Source of the DNA: Paenibacillus sp. FSL K6-3182
GTDB taxonomy: Bacteria; Bacillota; Bacilli; Paenibacillales; Paenibacillaceae
Reading direction: 5' to 3'
Length of the DNA stretch: 64,000 nt
Assembly: GCF_037976325.1 (NCBI RefSeq)
Contig: NZ_CP150265.1
Coordinates: 1,381,501 to 1,445,500 of the forward strand
This document shows positions 53,446-61,982 of the stretch, one piece after another. The translations under genes were made by a program, and so were the position numbers. Under the pieces are notes generated by a model. The model was not told where the DNA came from. It searched no databases and worked only from the letters and a program-made list of their open reading frames with translations. Every line of letters starts with the position of its first letter. Position 1 is the first letter of the stretch.

Positions 53446-53653
53446 GCTCTCATCTCCAATCTTGCGGATTCTCTCACCTTTACATTATACGCCCCTTCCG
53501 AGGCGCCATTCAACCGTACCCTTCAATTGCCGATTATTAAGGAGCATACTTGTGCCAGCAAATCATACTGAAGTATTATTAAACCTTGTACCCCATATCG
53601 TGAACTCCGATCAACCTATAGAGCAGCGATCATTCACGGGAAAGGAGCTTATT

Positions 53654-55471
53654 TTGAAGGTAAAAAGCTTGTACCACAACTATGTCAAAAATAATCTTTT
53701 CATGAAAATGATTTTGTTGTTTGCATTGATCACAACAGTGACGATCGTAACCTTTTCGTATTTTATGTTTAATGTCATGTCAGAGTCGATCGTACGCAAT
53801 GAGCTTGAAAATCAGAAAAAAGCGATTGATAGCGTGAATAGCTACATGGCTCGTAAATTTGAATCGGTGGAGTCCATTATGCTTGATGTGTATCGGAATG
53901 AAGCCTTATCCCTTCATCTTACTTACTTTCTTCAAAATCCGTTCGAGGATTACATCAATTATCAATTGGATCAATATGCCTCTTCTATTAATATCGACAT
54001 GCCGAAGGGGCTGGATTATTTTGAAAATAAGGTTGAAAATGATGCCGATATCGAGAACCTGCTGCTGTACAGCTCGGAAAGGCAGTTTTTGTACGCATAC
54101 AAGCAGGGGCATGTAACGAAGTTAATATCTACAAATGCAGCACATTCCTATATCCCGGATGCCATGGCGATGGAAGGAAGTAAAGTAACGCTGCCAAATG
54201 CATGGGTACGAACGGCAATTGGACAGCAGGATCCAAAGCTATTCGCGATACGTGTCCCCATTACGGACAAAAATACGCTAAAAAACCTAGGACAGCTGCT
54301 CGTTTATTTCAACTCAGAACGGATTCAAAAAGCACTTGAGAGCTATAAAGAGCAATTAAAGGGCTACATTCTTGTCCTCGGACCAACAGGGGAAGTGCTC
54401 TTCGATTCCTCAGACAACTTTTATGGCAAACGCTACCCTTATATCGATAAAATTGATTCCTTGAATGACACTGTGATGCTTGAGCAGGAATCTTATGTCA
54501 AGATGTTCACGCAAACCGAAGCGGGTTATACCGTAGTTGGTGTAGCGCCGAAGGCGGAGGTGGCTGCTGCCTATCAAGGCCTGAAGCACACGATTACATT
54601 GATTAGTATCATTTGTATCATTATGGTGCTGCTTGTTCCGACCTTGGTTGTTATCAATTTCGCGAAAAGAACGAATAAAATAATACGATTTATGCGCAAA
54701 GTGGAGAACGGCGACTTGTCCGCACGCATCCAAGACGAGAAAGAGGACGAGCTTGGGCAAATTTCCAGAAGCTTTAACGATATGCTCGGCGAGCTGACAA
54801 AACATATCGACCGCGTCTATAAAGCGGAGATTAAACAAAAGCATACAGAGCTTGCTGCACTGCAGGCTAGAGTGAATCCACACTTTTTGTACAATACGCT
54901 CGAAGTGATTCGGATGCGGGCCGTATCGCAAGGAGCGAAGGACGTAGGCGAAATGATATACAGCTTATCGGTGTTATTCAAAAGCTTCGTTCAGCCCAAA
55001 GGCGAAAACACGCTCAAGGATGAGCTAGAGACTTCGCGCCTCTATTTGGAGCTGTTTCGGATTCGTTATAAGGACAAGCTGTCTTACGAAATTCATTGCG
55101 ATCAGAGCTTGGCTAGCAAAAATATAATGCGAATGGCGCTGCAGCCGATCATTGAAAATTACGTTGTGCATGGTCTAGAAGCGCGCAGGCCGGATAACCA
55201 AGTGAAAATAAATGTTCGGCAGATAGAGGATCGCATACAAATTCAAGTCGAGGATAATGGCAGAGGTATAGCGCCTGGGCGACTCGCGTCCATTCGTGAG
55301 TCGATGGACATGCTGGAGGAAAGCGGCGATTCTTTTGGTCTTCGCAGTGTGCATGAGAGACTGAAGCTGCTGTACGGAACGGAATATGGTGTTGAAATTA
55401 ACAGCACGCCAGGCGTCGGAACGATCGTAACGATTGAATTCCCAGTGCTAGAGGAGGCGCAGCATGTATAG
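53654..55471 (+). CDS. Sensor histidine kinase, YesM/LytS-like family
   Basis: The 605-aa kinase has membrane helices at about 20-40 and 305-325, an outer Cache-like sensor between them, a HAMP domain (KIIRFMRKVENGDLSARIQ), the phosphoacceptor region LQARVNPHFLYNTLE, and an ATPase domain with GLRSVHERLKLLYGTEYG. TTG 53654 is taken as start because AAAGGAG lies six bases before it; a longer open frame runs back to 53240 but crosses an opposite-strand gene and has no ribosome site. It overlaps its response regulator by 8 bases and probably senses the sugar of the next importer. Confidence 0.9.
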   Translation: MKVKSLYHNYVKNNLFMKMILLFALITTVTIVTFSYFMFNVMSESIVRNELENQKKAIDSVNSYMARKFESVESIMLDVYRNEALSLHLTYFLQNPFEDYINYQLDQYASSINIDMPKGLDYFENKVENDADIENLLLYSSERQFLYAYKQGHVTKLISTNAAHSYIPDAMAMEGSKVTLPNAWVRTAIGQQDPKLFAIRVPITDKNTLKNLGQLLVYFNSERIQKALESYKEQLKGYILVLGPTGEVLFDSSDNFYGKRYPYIDKIDSLNDTVMLEQESYVKMFTQTEAGYTVVGVAPKAEVAAAYQGLKHTITLISIICIIMVLLVPTLVVINFAKRTNKIIRFMRKVENGDLSARIQDEKEDELGQISRSFNDMLGELTKHIDRVYKAEIKQKHTELAALQARVNPHFLYNTLEVIRMRAVSQGAKDVGEMIYSLSVLFKSFVQPKGENTLKDELETSRLYLELFRIRYKDKLSYEIHCDQSLASKNIMRMALQPIIENYVVHGLEARRPDNQVKINVRQIEDRIQIQVEDNGRGIAPGRLASIRESMDMLEESGDSFGLRSVHERLKLLYGTEYGVEINSTPGVGTIVTIEFPVLEEAQHV

Positions 55472-56984
55472 AGTATTTCTTGTAGATGACGAGCCGTTTA
55501 TTATAGAAGGCTTGTACGACATTATTGATTGGGCGGCGTTTGGCCTTGAAATCGTCGGTTCAGCGGAAAATGGCCAGGATGCGCTTGAAGCGTTGAAGGA
55601 GTCATCGGCTGATATTTTGCTTACGGATATTTCAATGCCTGTGATGGACGGCTTAACTTTGATTCGTGAAGCAAGGCAATTCCGGCCGGATTTGAAGGTC
55701 ATTATTTTGAGCGGCTTCAACGAATTTGACTATATCAAGTCAGGGCTTAAGCTTGGTGTGGAAAATTATTTGCTTAAACCGATTAATATTGACGAGCTGC
55801 AGGAGACGCTGGCTAATACAATCGACAAATTGAACACAACAAGACCAGACCGATTATTTAGTGATTATGATATTCGCATTCTTAGGGATAATATATTGTA
55901 TCGGTGGCTGACTGGACGCATTGCGCCAAATGAGCTGATCGAACGTACCGATATGCTTGAAATCCGGCTGGATGCTCCTTATCTTGTGACTGCGATTATT
56001 CGTACTGAAAGTCAGTTCGAGCCGTCCTATGAAGCCGTACAGCGGCTTGCCATGGAAGATCCGTCGATGCTGCCGTTTGTGGACATTGATGGCGACTTGG
56101 TTATCGTGTTTATGCTGGAGGACAAGGAGCTGGGTAAGGAAAAGGCGATGACCATGCTTGAAAATATGCAGAAGCGGTTCGCTCCGAGCCCGATGCGTAT
56201 TTCGCTTGGCAGTGTGGAGGCGGTAGGCGAGGGTGCGCCGCAGAGCTACGCGCATGCGAAGAAAGCGCAGGAATATTTCTTATTATCCGACGAGCCGGCT
56301 ATTTTGGACTATAGCTTGTTATCGGAGAAGAACAGCATTGAGAATGCAACGTCGCAGCCGCTGAATTGGTCCTTATTCTCGAAGCTGATTAAGGCGAAAG
56401 ATCTAGAGCAGCTTTATGCGGCAATCGATGCTGAATTTGAGCATTATCAGACGCTGGACGGCGTTACGCCGGAATATATTCAAAGTATGGCCATTGAGAT
56501 GATGATACGGTTCAAAATGGAGCTCAAAGAAATTAAGCAGGCAGATCAGCCTGAGCTGTTCAAAGCAGGTTTCACGCAAATCATGCAAGCCGAGACGATT
56601 GAAGGGCTCTCCTCCGTCGTCAAAGAAGCAGCTACCTTGACGGTGGATTCGCTTATGCGTGATGTGAAAAGCCCGATCATTCAGCTGCTGCTCGGATATG
56701 TGCATGAGAACTATGCACAGGCGCTGTCGCTCAAATCGCTCAGCCAGCAATACAATATCCATCCTGTTTATCTCGGACATCTGTTTCAGAAGGAGACAAA
56801 TGAAACCTTTACCGAGTACATAAACAAATATCGAATAGGCAAGGCTAAGGAAATGTTGAAGGAGACGAATCTGAAGGTGCAGGAAATTGCGCTTCAGGTC
56901 GGCTACTGGGAAACTGGATATTTTTACAAGCAATTTAAGAAATATGTTGGCATTTCGCCGACTGATTACAAAGGACTACTCTAA
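55464..56984 (+). CDS. Response regulator, YesN type (REC plus AraC)
   Basis: A receiver domain (residues 3-120) has the acidic pocket DDEP, the phosphorylated Asp in LLTDISMPVMDG (about 55) and the Lys in LLKPINIDEL. A middle region of unknown fold is followed by two C-terminal AraC helix-turn-helix motifs (LSLKSLSQQYNIHPVYLGHLF and VQEIALQVGYWETGYFYKQFK). The length of 506 aa is typical of YesN. It overlaps the kinase gene and would activate the binding protein and permease genes just downstream. Confidence 0.93.
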   Translation: MYRVFLVDDEPFIIEGLYDIIDWAAFGLEIVGSAENGQDALEALKESSADILLTDISMPVMDGLTLIREARQFRPDLKVIILSGFNEFDYIKSGLKLGVENYLLKPINIDELQETLANTIDKLNTTRPDRLFSDYDIRILRDNILYRWLTGRIAPNELIERTDMLEIRLDAPYLVTAIIRTESQFEPSYEAVQRLAMEDPSMLPFVDIDGDLVIVFMLEDKELGKEKAMTMLENMQKRFAPSPMRISLGSVEAVGEGAPQSYAHAKKAQEYFLLSDEPAILDYSLLSEKNSIENATSQPLNWSLFSKLIKAKDLEQLYAAIDAEFEHYQTLDGVTPEYIQSMAIEMMIRFKMELKEIKQADQPELFKAGFTQIMQAETIEGLSSVVKEAATLTVDSLMRDVKSPIIQLLLGYVHENYAQALSLKSLSQQYNIHPVYLGHLFQKETNETFTEYINKYRIGKAKEMLKETNLKVQEIALQVGYWETGYFYKQFKKYVGISPTDYKGLL

Positions 56985-57119
56985 TGCAAGATGGAGTTGT
57001 CCTTTCTTTCTTTAATTTGTACACCATACCTTTAATTTGTTCCCTATTTGAAAACCGTTACATCCGTTATTTTTAAGTTAGCCCTAAAACGCATCGCGAA
57101 TTAAGGTCAGAGCAATAAA

Positions 57120-57135
57120 GTAAGCGTATGCTTAC
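57120..57135 (+). promoter_or_regulatory. Palindrome upstream of the second sugar importer
   Basis: GTAAGC and GCTTAC flank GTAT: a perfect 6-bp-arm palindrome, 45 bases before the binding protein start. It could be the target of the adjacent YesN-like regulator or of CcpA (10 of 14 cre positions). Confidence 0.35.
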
Positions 57136-57179
57136 GCAATTGAATTGTGCTTCGTAACTAGACATAGGGAGGACTTACA

Positions 57180-58646
57180 ATGATTAGAAACAAAAAGAGA
57201 TTTATGCCGGCGCTTGCACTGATGCTGGTCATGTCAATCGTGCTTAGCGCGTGCGGCGGAAGCAAAAACGAAGGTGAAGGCACTGCCGAGAAACCAGTAG
57301 AACTGCTCTGGTACACAATTGGTACGCCTCAAAAAGATGTGGACAAGGTTATGCAGGAAGTAAGCAAATATACAGCAGAAAAAATTGGTGTTACGGTTAA
57401 AATGAGCATGATCGACTGGGGCGATTACTCACAGAAGCTGCAAGTTATGACGGCTTCCGGTGAAGCAGTAGACATTATGTTTACGTCTTCATGGGCGTTT
57501 GACTACGTGCAGAACGCAAGAAAAGGCGCATTCATGCAAATCGATGATTTGTTGAAATCGCACGGTCAAGGCATCGTCGATACACTTGATCCTGCCTTCC
57601 TTGAAGGTTCCAAAATTGACGGCCACAACTATGGTATCCCTGCTAACAAAGAGCTGCCAGCACAAGAAGTATGGCGCTTTAACAAGCAGTATGTAGACAA
57701 GTACAAAATCGATATTTCAAAAGTAAACACACTTGAGAGCCTTGAGCCATTGCTCAAAACGATCAAAGAAAACGAACAAGGCGTATATCCTTTCGCGGTT
57801 GATAAAAACCAAATGCCTTACGTGCCATATGACTATGTAATCGAGAAGCTTCCAATGGCTGTTTCCCTCGATACAAAGGATTACAAATTGGTTAACGTTC
57901 TAGATACACCAGAAATGAAACAAGCTTTGACTACAATGCACAAATATTATAAAGCTGGCTACATTCCAACTGAAGCAGCAACAATGGATTCGATGACAGA
58001 TGTTCAAACAACTGGCAAATGGTTCTCAGACCGTGCGACAACTCAGCCTTTCGCTGACAACCTATGGTCTGCAAGCTATGGCTACCCAGTAGTTTCAACT
58101 CCTGCAAGCAAAGCGCTTATTTATAACTGGTCTGTTATGGGCTCGATGCAAGCTATTTCGGCTAACTCGAAATATCCGGAAAAAGCAATGGAATTCCTAA
58201 ACTTGCTGAACACAGATCCTGTGCTTCGCAACATGATTGATTCCGGTATCGAAAACGTTCACTACAAGAAAACAGGCGACAATGTTATGGAAAACCTTGA
58301 TGAGTCTAAAAACTATGACATGCCAACATTCTCACTCGGTAATGTAATGCTTACGTACTTGAATACAACAGATCCTACGAACAAGTGGGAAGAGTTCAAG
58401 AAGTTTAACGATGCAGGAACACCAGCACCTCTTCTTGGCTTCAACTTCGATCCGTCGAAAGTAACGACTGAAATTGCTTCCGTACAAAACGTAAGAGAAG
58501 AGTTCTGGGCACCGCTTATGACAGGAACAGTTGATCCTGAGACTTACATCAAACGTGCAAATGAGAAATTTAAAGCAGCTGGACTTGATAAAATCATGGC
58601 TGAAGCACAACGTCAGCTTGACGAATGGAAAGCGGCGAACAAGTAA
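57180..58646 (+). CDS. Extracellular solute-binding lipoprotein (DUF3502 type)
   Basis: The signal peptide ends in a lipobox VLSAC (Cys25). The 488-aa body has the family-1 pattern (VELLWYTIGTPQKDVDKV, SGEAVDIMFTSSWAFDYV) and the C-terminal region GFNFDPSKVTTEIASVQNV, characteristic of the DUF3502 group of sugar binders. GGGAGG lies just before the ATG. The codon choice is markedly regular, as in highly expressed genes. A stem-loop separates it from the permeases, which would allow more binding protein than permease to be made. Confidence 0.92.
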   Translation: MIRNKKRFMPALALMLVMSIVLSACGGSKNEGEGTAEKPVELLWYTIGTPQKDVDKVMQEVSKYTAEKIGVTVKMSMIDWGDYSQKLQVMTASGEAVDIMFTSSWAFDYVQNARKGAFMQIDDLLKSHGQGIVDTLDPAFLEGSKIDGHNYGIPANKELPAQEVWRFNKQYVDKYKIDISKVNTLESLEPLLKTIKENEQGVYPFAVDKNQMPYVPYDYVIEKLPMAVSLDTKDYKLVNVLDTPEMKQALTTMHKYYKAGYIPTEAATMDSMTDVQTTGKWFSDRATTQPFADNLWSASYGYPVVSTPASKALIYNWSVMGSMQAISANSKYPEKAMEFLNLLNTDPVLRNMIDSGIENVHYKKTGDNVMENLDESKNYDMPTFSLGNVMLTYLNTTDPTNKWEEFKKFNDAGTPAPLLGFNFDPSKVTTEIASVQNVREEFWAPLMTGTVDPETYIKRANEKFKAAGLDKIMAEAQRQLDEWKAANK

Positions 58647-58656
58647 ACATGCGGGA

Positions 58657-58691
58657 GGTATGAAGCGAATGCACGGCATTCGTTTCATACC
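58657..58691 (+). promoter_or_regulatory. Stem-loop between binding protein and permease genes
   Basis: GGTATGAAGCGAATGC pairs with GCATTCGTTTCATACC with one G-T pair and a 3-nt loop, followed by only TTTG. It is too weakly T-tailed for a full terminator; probably a partial attenuator or mRNA-stabilising hairpin. Confidence 0.7.
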
Positions 58692-58726
58692 TTTGCTTAT
58701 TAATCTGACAACTGAGAGGTGATCAC

Positions 58727-59665
58727 GTGGGAGCCATAGGACGGTTTTTTAAAGATATTAATAAAAATAAAGCGATGTTGATTATGGTGCTGCCAGCAAC
58801 AATCTGGTTCATCTTCTTCTCTTACTTGCCGATGGCCGGTATGGTTATTGCGTTTAAGGAGTACAGATACAGCCGGGATGGATTTCTTGCCAGCATTATC
58901 GAGAGCAAGTGGGTAGGCCTGCAAAACTTCAAATTTCTATTCAGTACCAATGATGCTTACATCATTACACGCAATACCGTCGTTTATAACATCTTCTTTA
59001 TCGTGCTTGGTCTAGTCATTGCCGTTGCAATGGCGATTATGCTGGCTGAGATTACGAACAAGAAATTAGCAAAAGTATATCAAACGGGTATGTTTCTTCC
59101 ATACTTCCTATCATGGGTTATCGTCGGTTATTTCGTATTCAGCTTCCTGAGCTTGGATAAAGGCGTTGTGAACCAAGTGTTCAACTGGTTCGGCATCGAT
59201 CCGATAAACTGGTACTCTGATCCAACCTATTGGCCGATTATTATCGTCGTCGTATTTCTTTGGAAATCAGTCGGCTACAACAGTGTCATCTATTTGGCAG
59301 CCATCATGGGTATTGATAAATCCCTTTATGAAGCGGCAATGATCGATGGCGCAAATAAATGGCAGCAAATTCGCAGCATTACGATCCCGATGCTTACACC
59401 GCTCATTACAATATTGACGCTGCTTGCAATCGGTAAAATCTTCTATGCGGATTTCGGACTGTTCTATCAGGTGCCAAGGGACTCTGGAACACTCTACAGC
59501 GTAACGAATGTTATCGATACTTATGTGTATCGCGGCTTGAAATCAACTGGTGAAATCGGTATGAGTACAGCAGCAGGCTTGTATCAGTCGATCATTGGAT
59601 TTGTACTCGTTATTACATCGAACGGAATTGTTCGTAAATTCAACAAAGACAATGCTTTGTTCTAG
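58727..59665 (+). CDS. Sugar ABC transporter permease, LplB type
   Basis: The 312-aa protein starts at GTG with a strong AGAGGTGATC directly upstream. LLIMVLPATIWFIFFSYLPMAGMVIAFKEY-like opening helices (here split over residues 15-45) and the EAA loop EAAMIDGANKWQQIRSITIP are clear. It is the first permease of the importer controlled by the YesM/YesN-like pair. No ATPase is encoded nearby, so a shared MsmX-like ATPase is expected. Confidence 0.92.
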   Translation: MGAIGRFFKDINKNKAMLIMVLPATIWFIFFSYLPMAGMVIAFKEYRYSRDGFLASIIESKWVGLQNFKFLFSTNDAYIITRNTVVYNIFFIVLGLVIAVAMAIMLAEITNKKLAKVYQTGMFLPYFLSWVIVGYFVFSFLSLDKGVVNQVFNWFGIDPINWYSDPTYWPIIIVVVFLWKSVGYNSVIYLAAIMGIDKSLYEAAMIDGANKWQQIRSITIPMLTPLITILTLLAIGKIFYADFGLFYQVPRDSGTLYSVTNVIDTYVYRGLKSTGEIGMSTAAGLYQSIIGFVLVITSNGIVRKFNKDNALF

Positions 59666-59715
59666 TCTAAAGGCTTTACTGCTGGAACAAGCATTGCGCA
59701 GGGAGGAAAACCGCT

Positions 59716-60630
59716 ATGTCCGCTCAAACGAAAACCCGCGACTTTCATAGGTTGACGCCCATTTGGAATATAGGATTCCATTCCGTGGCTGGTATTTTTG
59801 CATTGTTATGTGTATTTCCTTTTCTATTCGTCACCATCATTTCGTTTACGGATGAGGCGACGCTAGCTAAAAACGGCTATTCGCTCTTTCCTGAAAAATG
59901 GAGCTTTGAGGCTTACAGCTATTTATTTAAAGCGGGGGATCAACTGCTTCGCTCTTATGGGGTAACGATAGCTGTTACCGTTATTGGTACTGTCATTGGT
60001 GTTGTATGTACAGCGCTTTTCGCTTACGCAATCTCACGTAAAAGCTTTAAATATCGCGGTTTCTTCGCATTTTTCGCCTTTTTTACGATGCTATTTAACG
60101 GTGGTCTCGTGCCGTCTTATATTGTTGTTACACAGCTGCTTGGACTTAAAGACTCCATTTGGGCGCTTATTTTACCGCTTGCGGTCAACGCTTTCTACAT
60201 TATGATCCTAAGGACATTCTTCTCGACCATGGTGCCAGATGCTATTATAGAATCAGGCAAAATCGATGGTGCGGGAGAATTTGGAACCTTCTTCAAGTTG
60301 GTGCTGCCTTTGTCGCTTCCAGGGCTTGCAACCATCGCTTTGTTCAGTACACTAGGCTATTGGAATGATTGGTTTAACGCCTTGCTGTACATTAACACGC
60401 CGAATTTAGTGCCGCTTCAGTCGATGCTGATGCGGATCGAGAATAGTATGCAATTCATTATGCAAAACTCGCAAAATGCATCGCTAAGCACCGGTTTGCT
60501 GCAGTCGATGCCGCAGGATACTTCGCGTATGGCGATGGTGGTGCTGGCAACAGGCCCAATCGTATTCGCTTATCCTTTCTTCCAAAGATATTTCATTCAA
60601 GGCTTGACGGTTGGTGCCGTTAAGGAATAA
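59716..60630 (+). CDS. Sugar ABC transporter permease, LplC/MalG type
   Basis: The 304-aa protein has six helices, AYAISRKSFKYRGFFAFFAF, an EAA-like loop in which the usual EAA is replaced by ESGKIDGAGEFGTFFKLVLP, and the ending FIQGLTVGAVKE. GGGAGG precedes the ATG. It pairs with the preceding permease and lies 32 bases before the alpha-mannosidase, linking the importer to mannose-containing substrates. Confidence 0.92.
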   Translation: MSAQTKTRDFHRLTPIWNIGFHSVAGIFALLCVFPFLFVTIISFTDEATLAKNGYSLFPEKWSFEAYSYLFKAGDQLLRSYGVTIAVTVIGTVIGVVCTALFAYAISRKSFKYRGFFAFFAFFTMLFNGGLVPSYIVVTQLLGLKDSIWALILPLAVNAFYIMILRTFFSTMVPDAIIESGKIDGAGEFGTFFKLVLPLSLPGLATIALFSTLGYWNDWFNALLYINTPNLVPLQSMLMRIENSMQFIMQNSQNASLSTGLLQSMPQDTSRMAMVVLATGPIVFAYPFFQRYFIQGLTVGAVKE

Positions 60631-60662
60631 TTACGAATCATATTTCTAAAGGAGCAAATACG

Positions 60663-61982
60663 ATGGAGCAATTTAGATTACCGAAAATTCCGATGCCTGA
60701 GCTAACGCTGCCGCAGGCGATTCAAGACGTGCTGAAGGAAGCGGAGCAGAAGCTGGCACATCGCCCGAAGCTGCTTCAATTGTTCAAAAATTGCTTTCCG
60801 AATACGCTGGAAACAACGACAAAGCTGATGGACGATGGCACGACATTTGTAATTACTGGCGATATCCCTGCGATGTGGCTTCGTGATTCCGTCGAGCAAG
60901 TGATGCACTACGTTCCATTCGCGAAACATGATAAAGATTTGCAAAGAATTCTTAGTGGTTTGATTAAACGCCATATTTCCTATATTCAAATCGACCCTTA
61001 TGCGAATGCGTTCAATGAGTCCGCTAATGATTGGCACTGGAATACTACGGATGAAACGGATATGTCTCCATGGGTATGGGAGCGCAAGTTCGAGCTTGAC
61101 TCCATTTGTTTCTCCATGCGCCTCGCGCATGCTTACTGGAAAGAAACGGAGCTGACGGATATTTTCGATTCCGGCTTCAAAGCTGCGATGCGCCGCATCG
61201 TAGAGCTGTGGAAGACAGAGCAGCGCCATTTTGAACAATCGCCTTATCGTTTTACTCGTGATAATGGCATTCCAACTGATTCACTTCGCAATTCTGGTCT
61301 AGGCATGCCTGTAAACTATACGGGTATGATTTGGTCAGGCTTCCGTCCAAGCGATGATGCATGTGATTTCCATTACAACATCCCGGATAACATGTTTGCG
61401 GTTGTTACGCTTCGTCAAATGGAGGAAATAGCGGAATGGGTGTTCCGTGACATGGATTTCCTTAAAGAATTGAAAAAGCTAGAAGAGGATGTCAACCATG
61501 GCATTCAGCTTTACGGTATTTATCAGCATCCGGAATTCGGACCTATTTATGCTTATGAAACGGATGGTTTCGGCAACTTCTGCCTGATGGATGATGCAGG
61601 AACTCCGGGCTTGATCTCGATCCCTTACCTTGGTTATGTGGATGCAGAAGACCCGATTTATGTGAATACAAGAAAATTTGCTCTAAGCAAACATAATCCT
61701 TTCTACTATGAAGGAACGGCAGCAAAAGGTATCGGCAGCCCGCATACGCCTCCAGGCTACATCTGGCATATGGCATTGTCGATGCAAGGCATTACAGCTA
61801 CTAGCAGCGAAGAAAAGCTAGATTTGATTGCGATGCTGGAAGCGACTGACGCGGACACAGGCTATATGCACGAAGGTTTCCATGCGGATAATCCAGCTGT
61901 GTTCACGCGCAAATGGTTCGCTTGGTCGAACAGTCTTTTCTCACAGCTTGTCTATCAAGCGATGAAGGATGAGATTCTATGA
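60663..61982 (+). CDS. Exo-alpha-1,6-mannosidase, glycoside hydrolase family 125
   Basis: GH125 enzymes are metal-independent, inverting exo-alpha-1,6-mannosidases acting on N-glycan or yeast mannan fragments. The 439-aa sequence has the family pattern: ITGDIPAMWLRDSVEQVMHY, YANAFNESANDWHWNTTDET, WERKFELDSICFSMRLAHAY, GMIWSGFRPSDDACDFHY, LSMQGITATSSEEK. There is no signal peptide, so it cleaves imported oligosaccharides. AAGGAG is present before the ATG. Its stop overlaps the next gene (ATGA). With GH29 and GH18 enzymes 10 kb away it suggests use of fucosylated N-glycans. Confidence 0.93.
   Translation: MEQFRLPKIPMPELTLPQAIQDVLKEAEQKLAHRPKLLQLFKNCFPNTLETTTKLMDDGTTFVITGDIPAMWLRDSVEQVMHYVPFAKHDKDLQRILSGLIKRHISYIQIDPYANAFNESANDWHWNTTDETDMSPWVWERKFELDSICFSMRLAHAYWKETELTDIFDSGFKAAMRRIVELWKTEQRHFEQSPYRFTRDNGIPTDSLRNSGLGMPVNYTGMIWSGFRPSDDACDFHYNIPDNMFAVVTLRQMEEIAEWVFRDMDFLKELKKLEEDVNHGIQLYGIYQHPEFGPIYAYETDGFGNFCLMDDAGTPGLISIPYLGYVDAEDPIYVNTRKFALSKHNPFYYEGTAAKGIGSPHTPPGYIWHMALSMQGITATSSEEKLDLIAMLEATDADTGYMHEGFHADNPAVFTRKWFAWSNSLFSQLVYQAMKDEIL

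Noticed and set aside
53240..53653. N-terminal extension of the histidine kinase by 138 residues
   Set aside because: It overlaps a small opposite-strand gene with its own signals, has no ribosome site, and TTG 53654 has an ideal one.
57180..58646. Foreign origin of the second solute-binding protein because of its distinct codon use
   Set aside because: The regular codon choice is better explained by high expression, and the neighbours fit the same functional unit.
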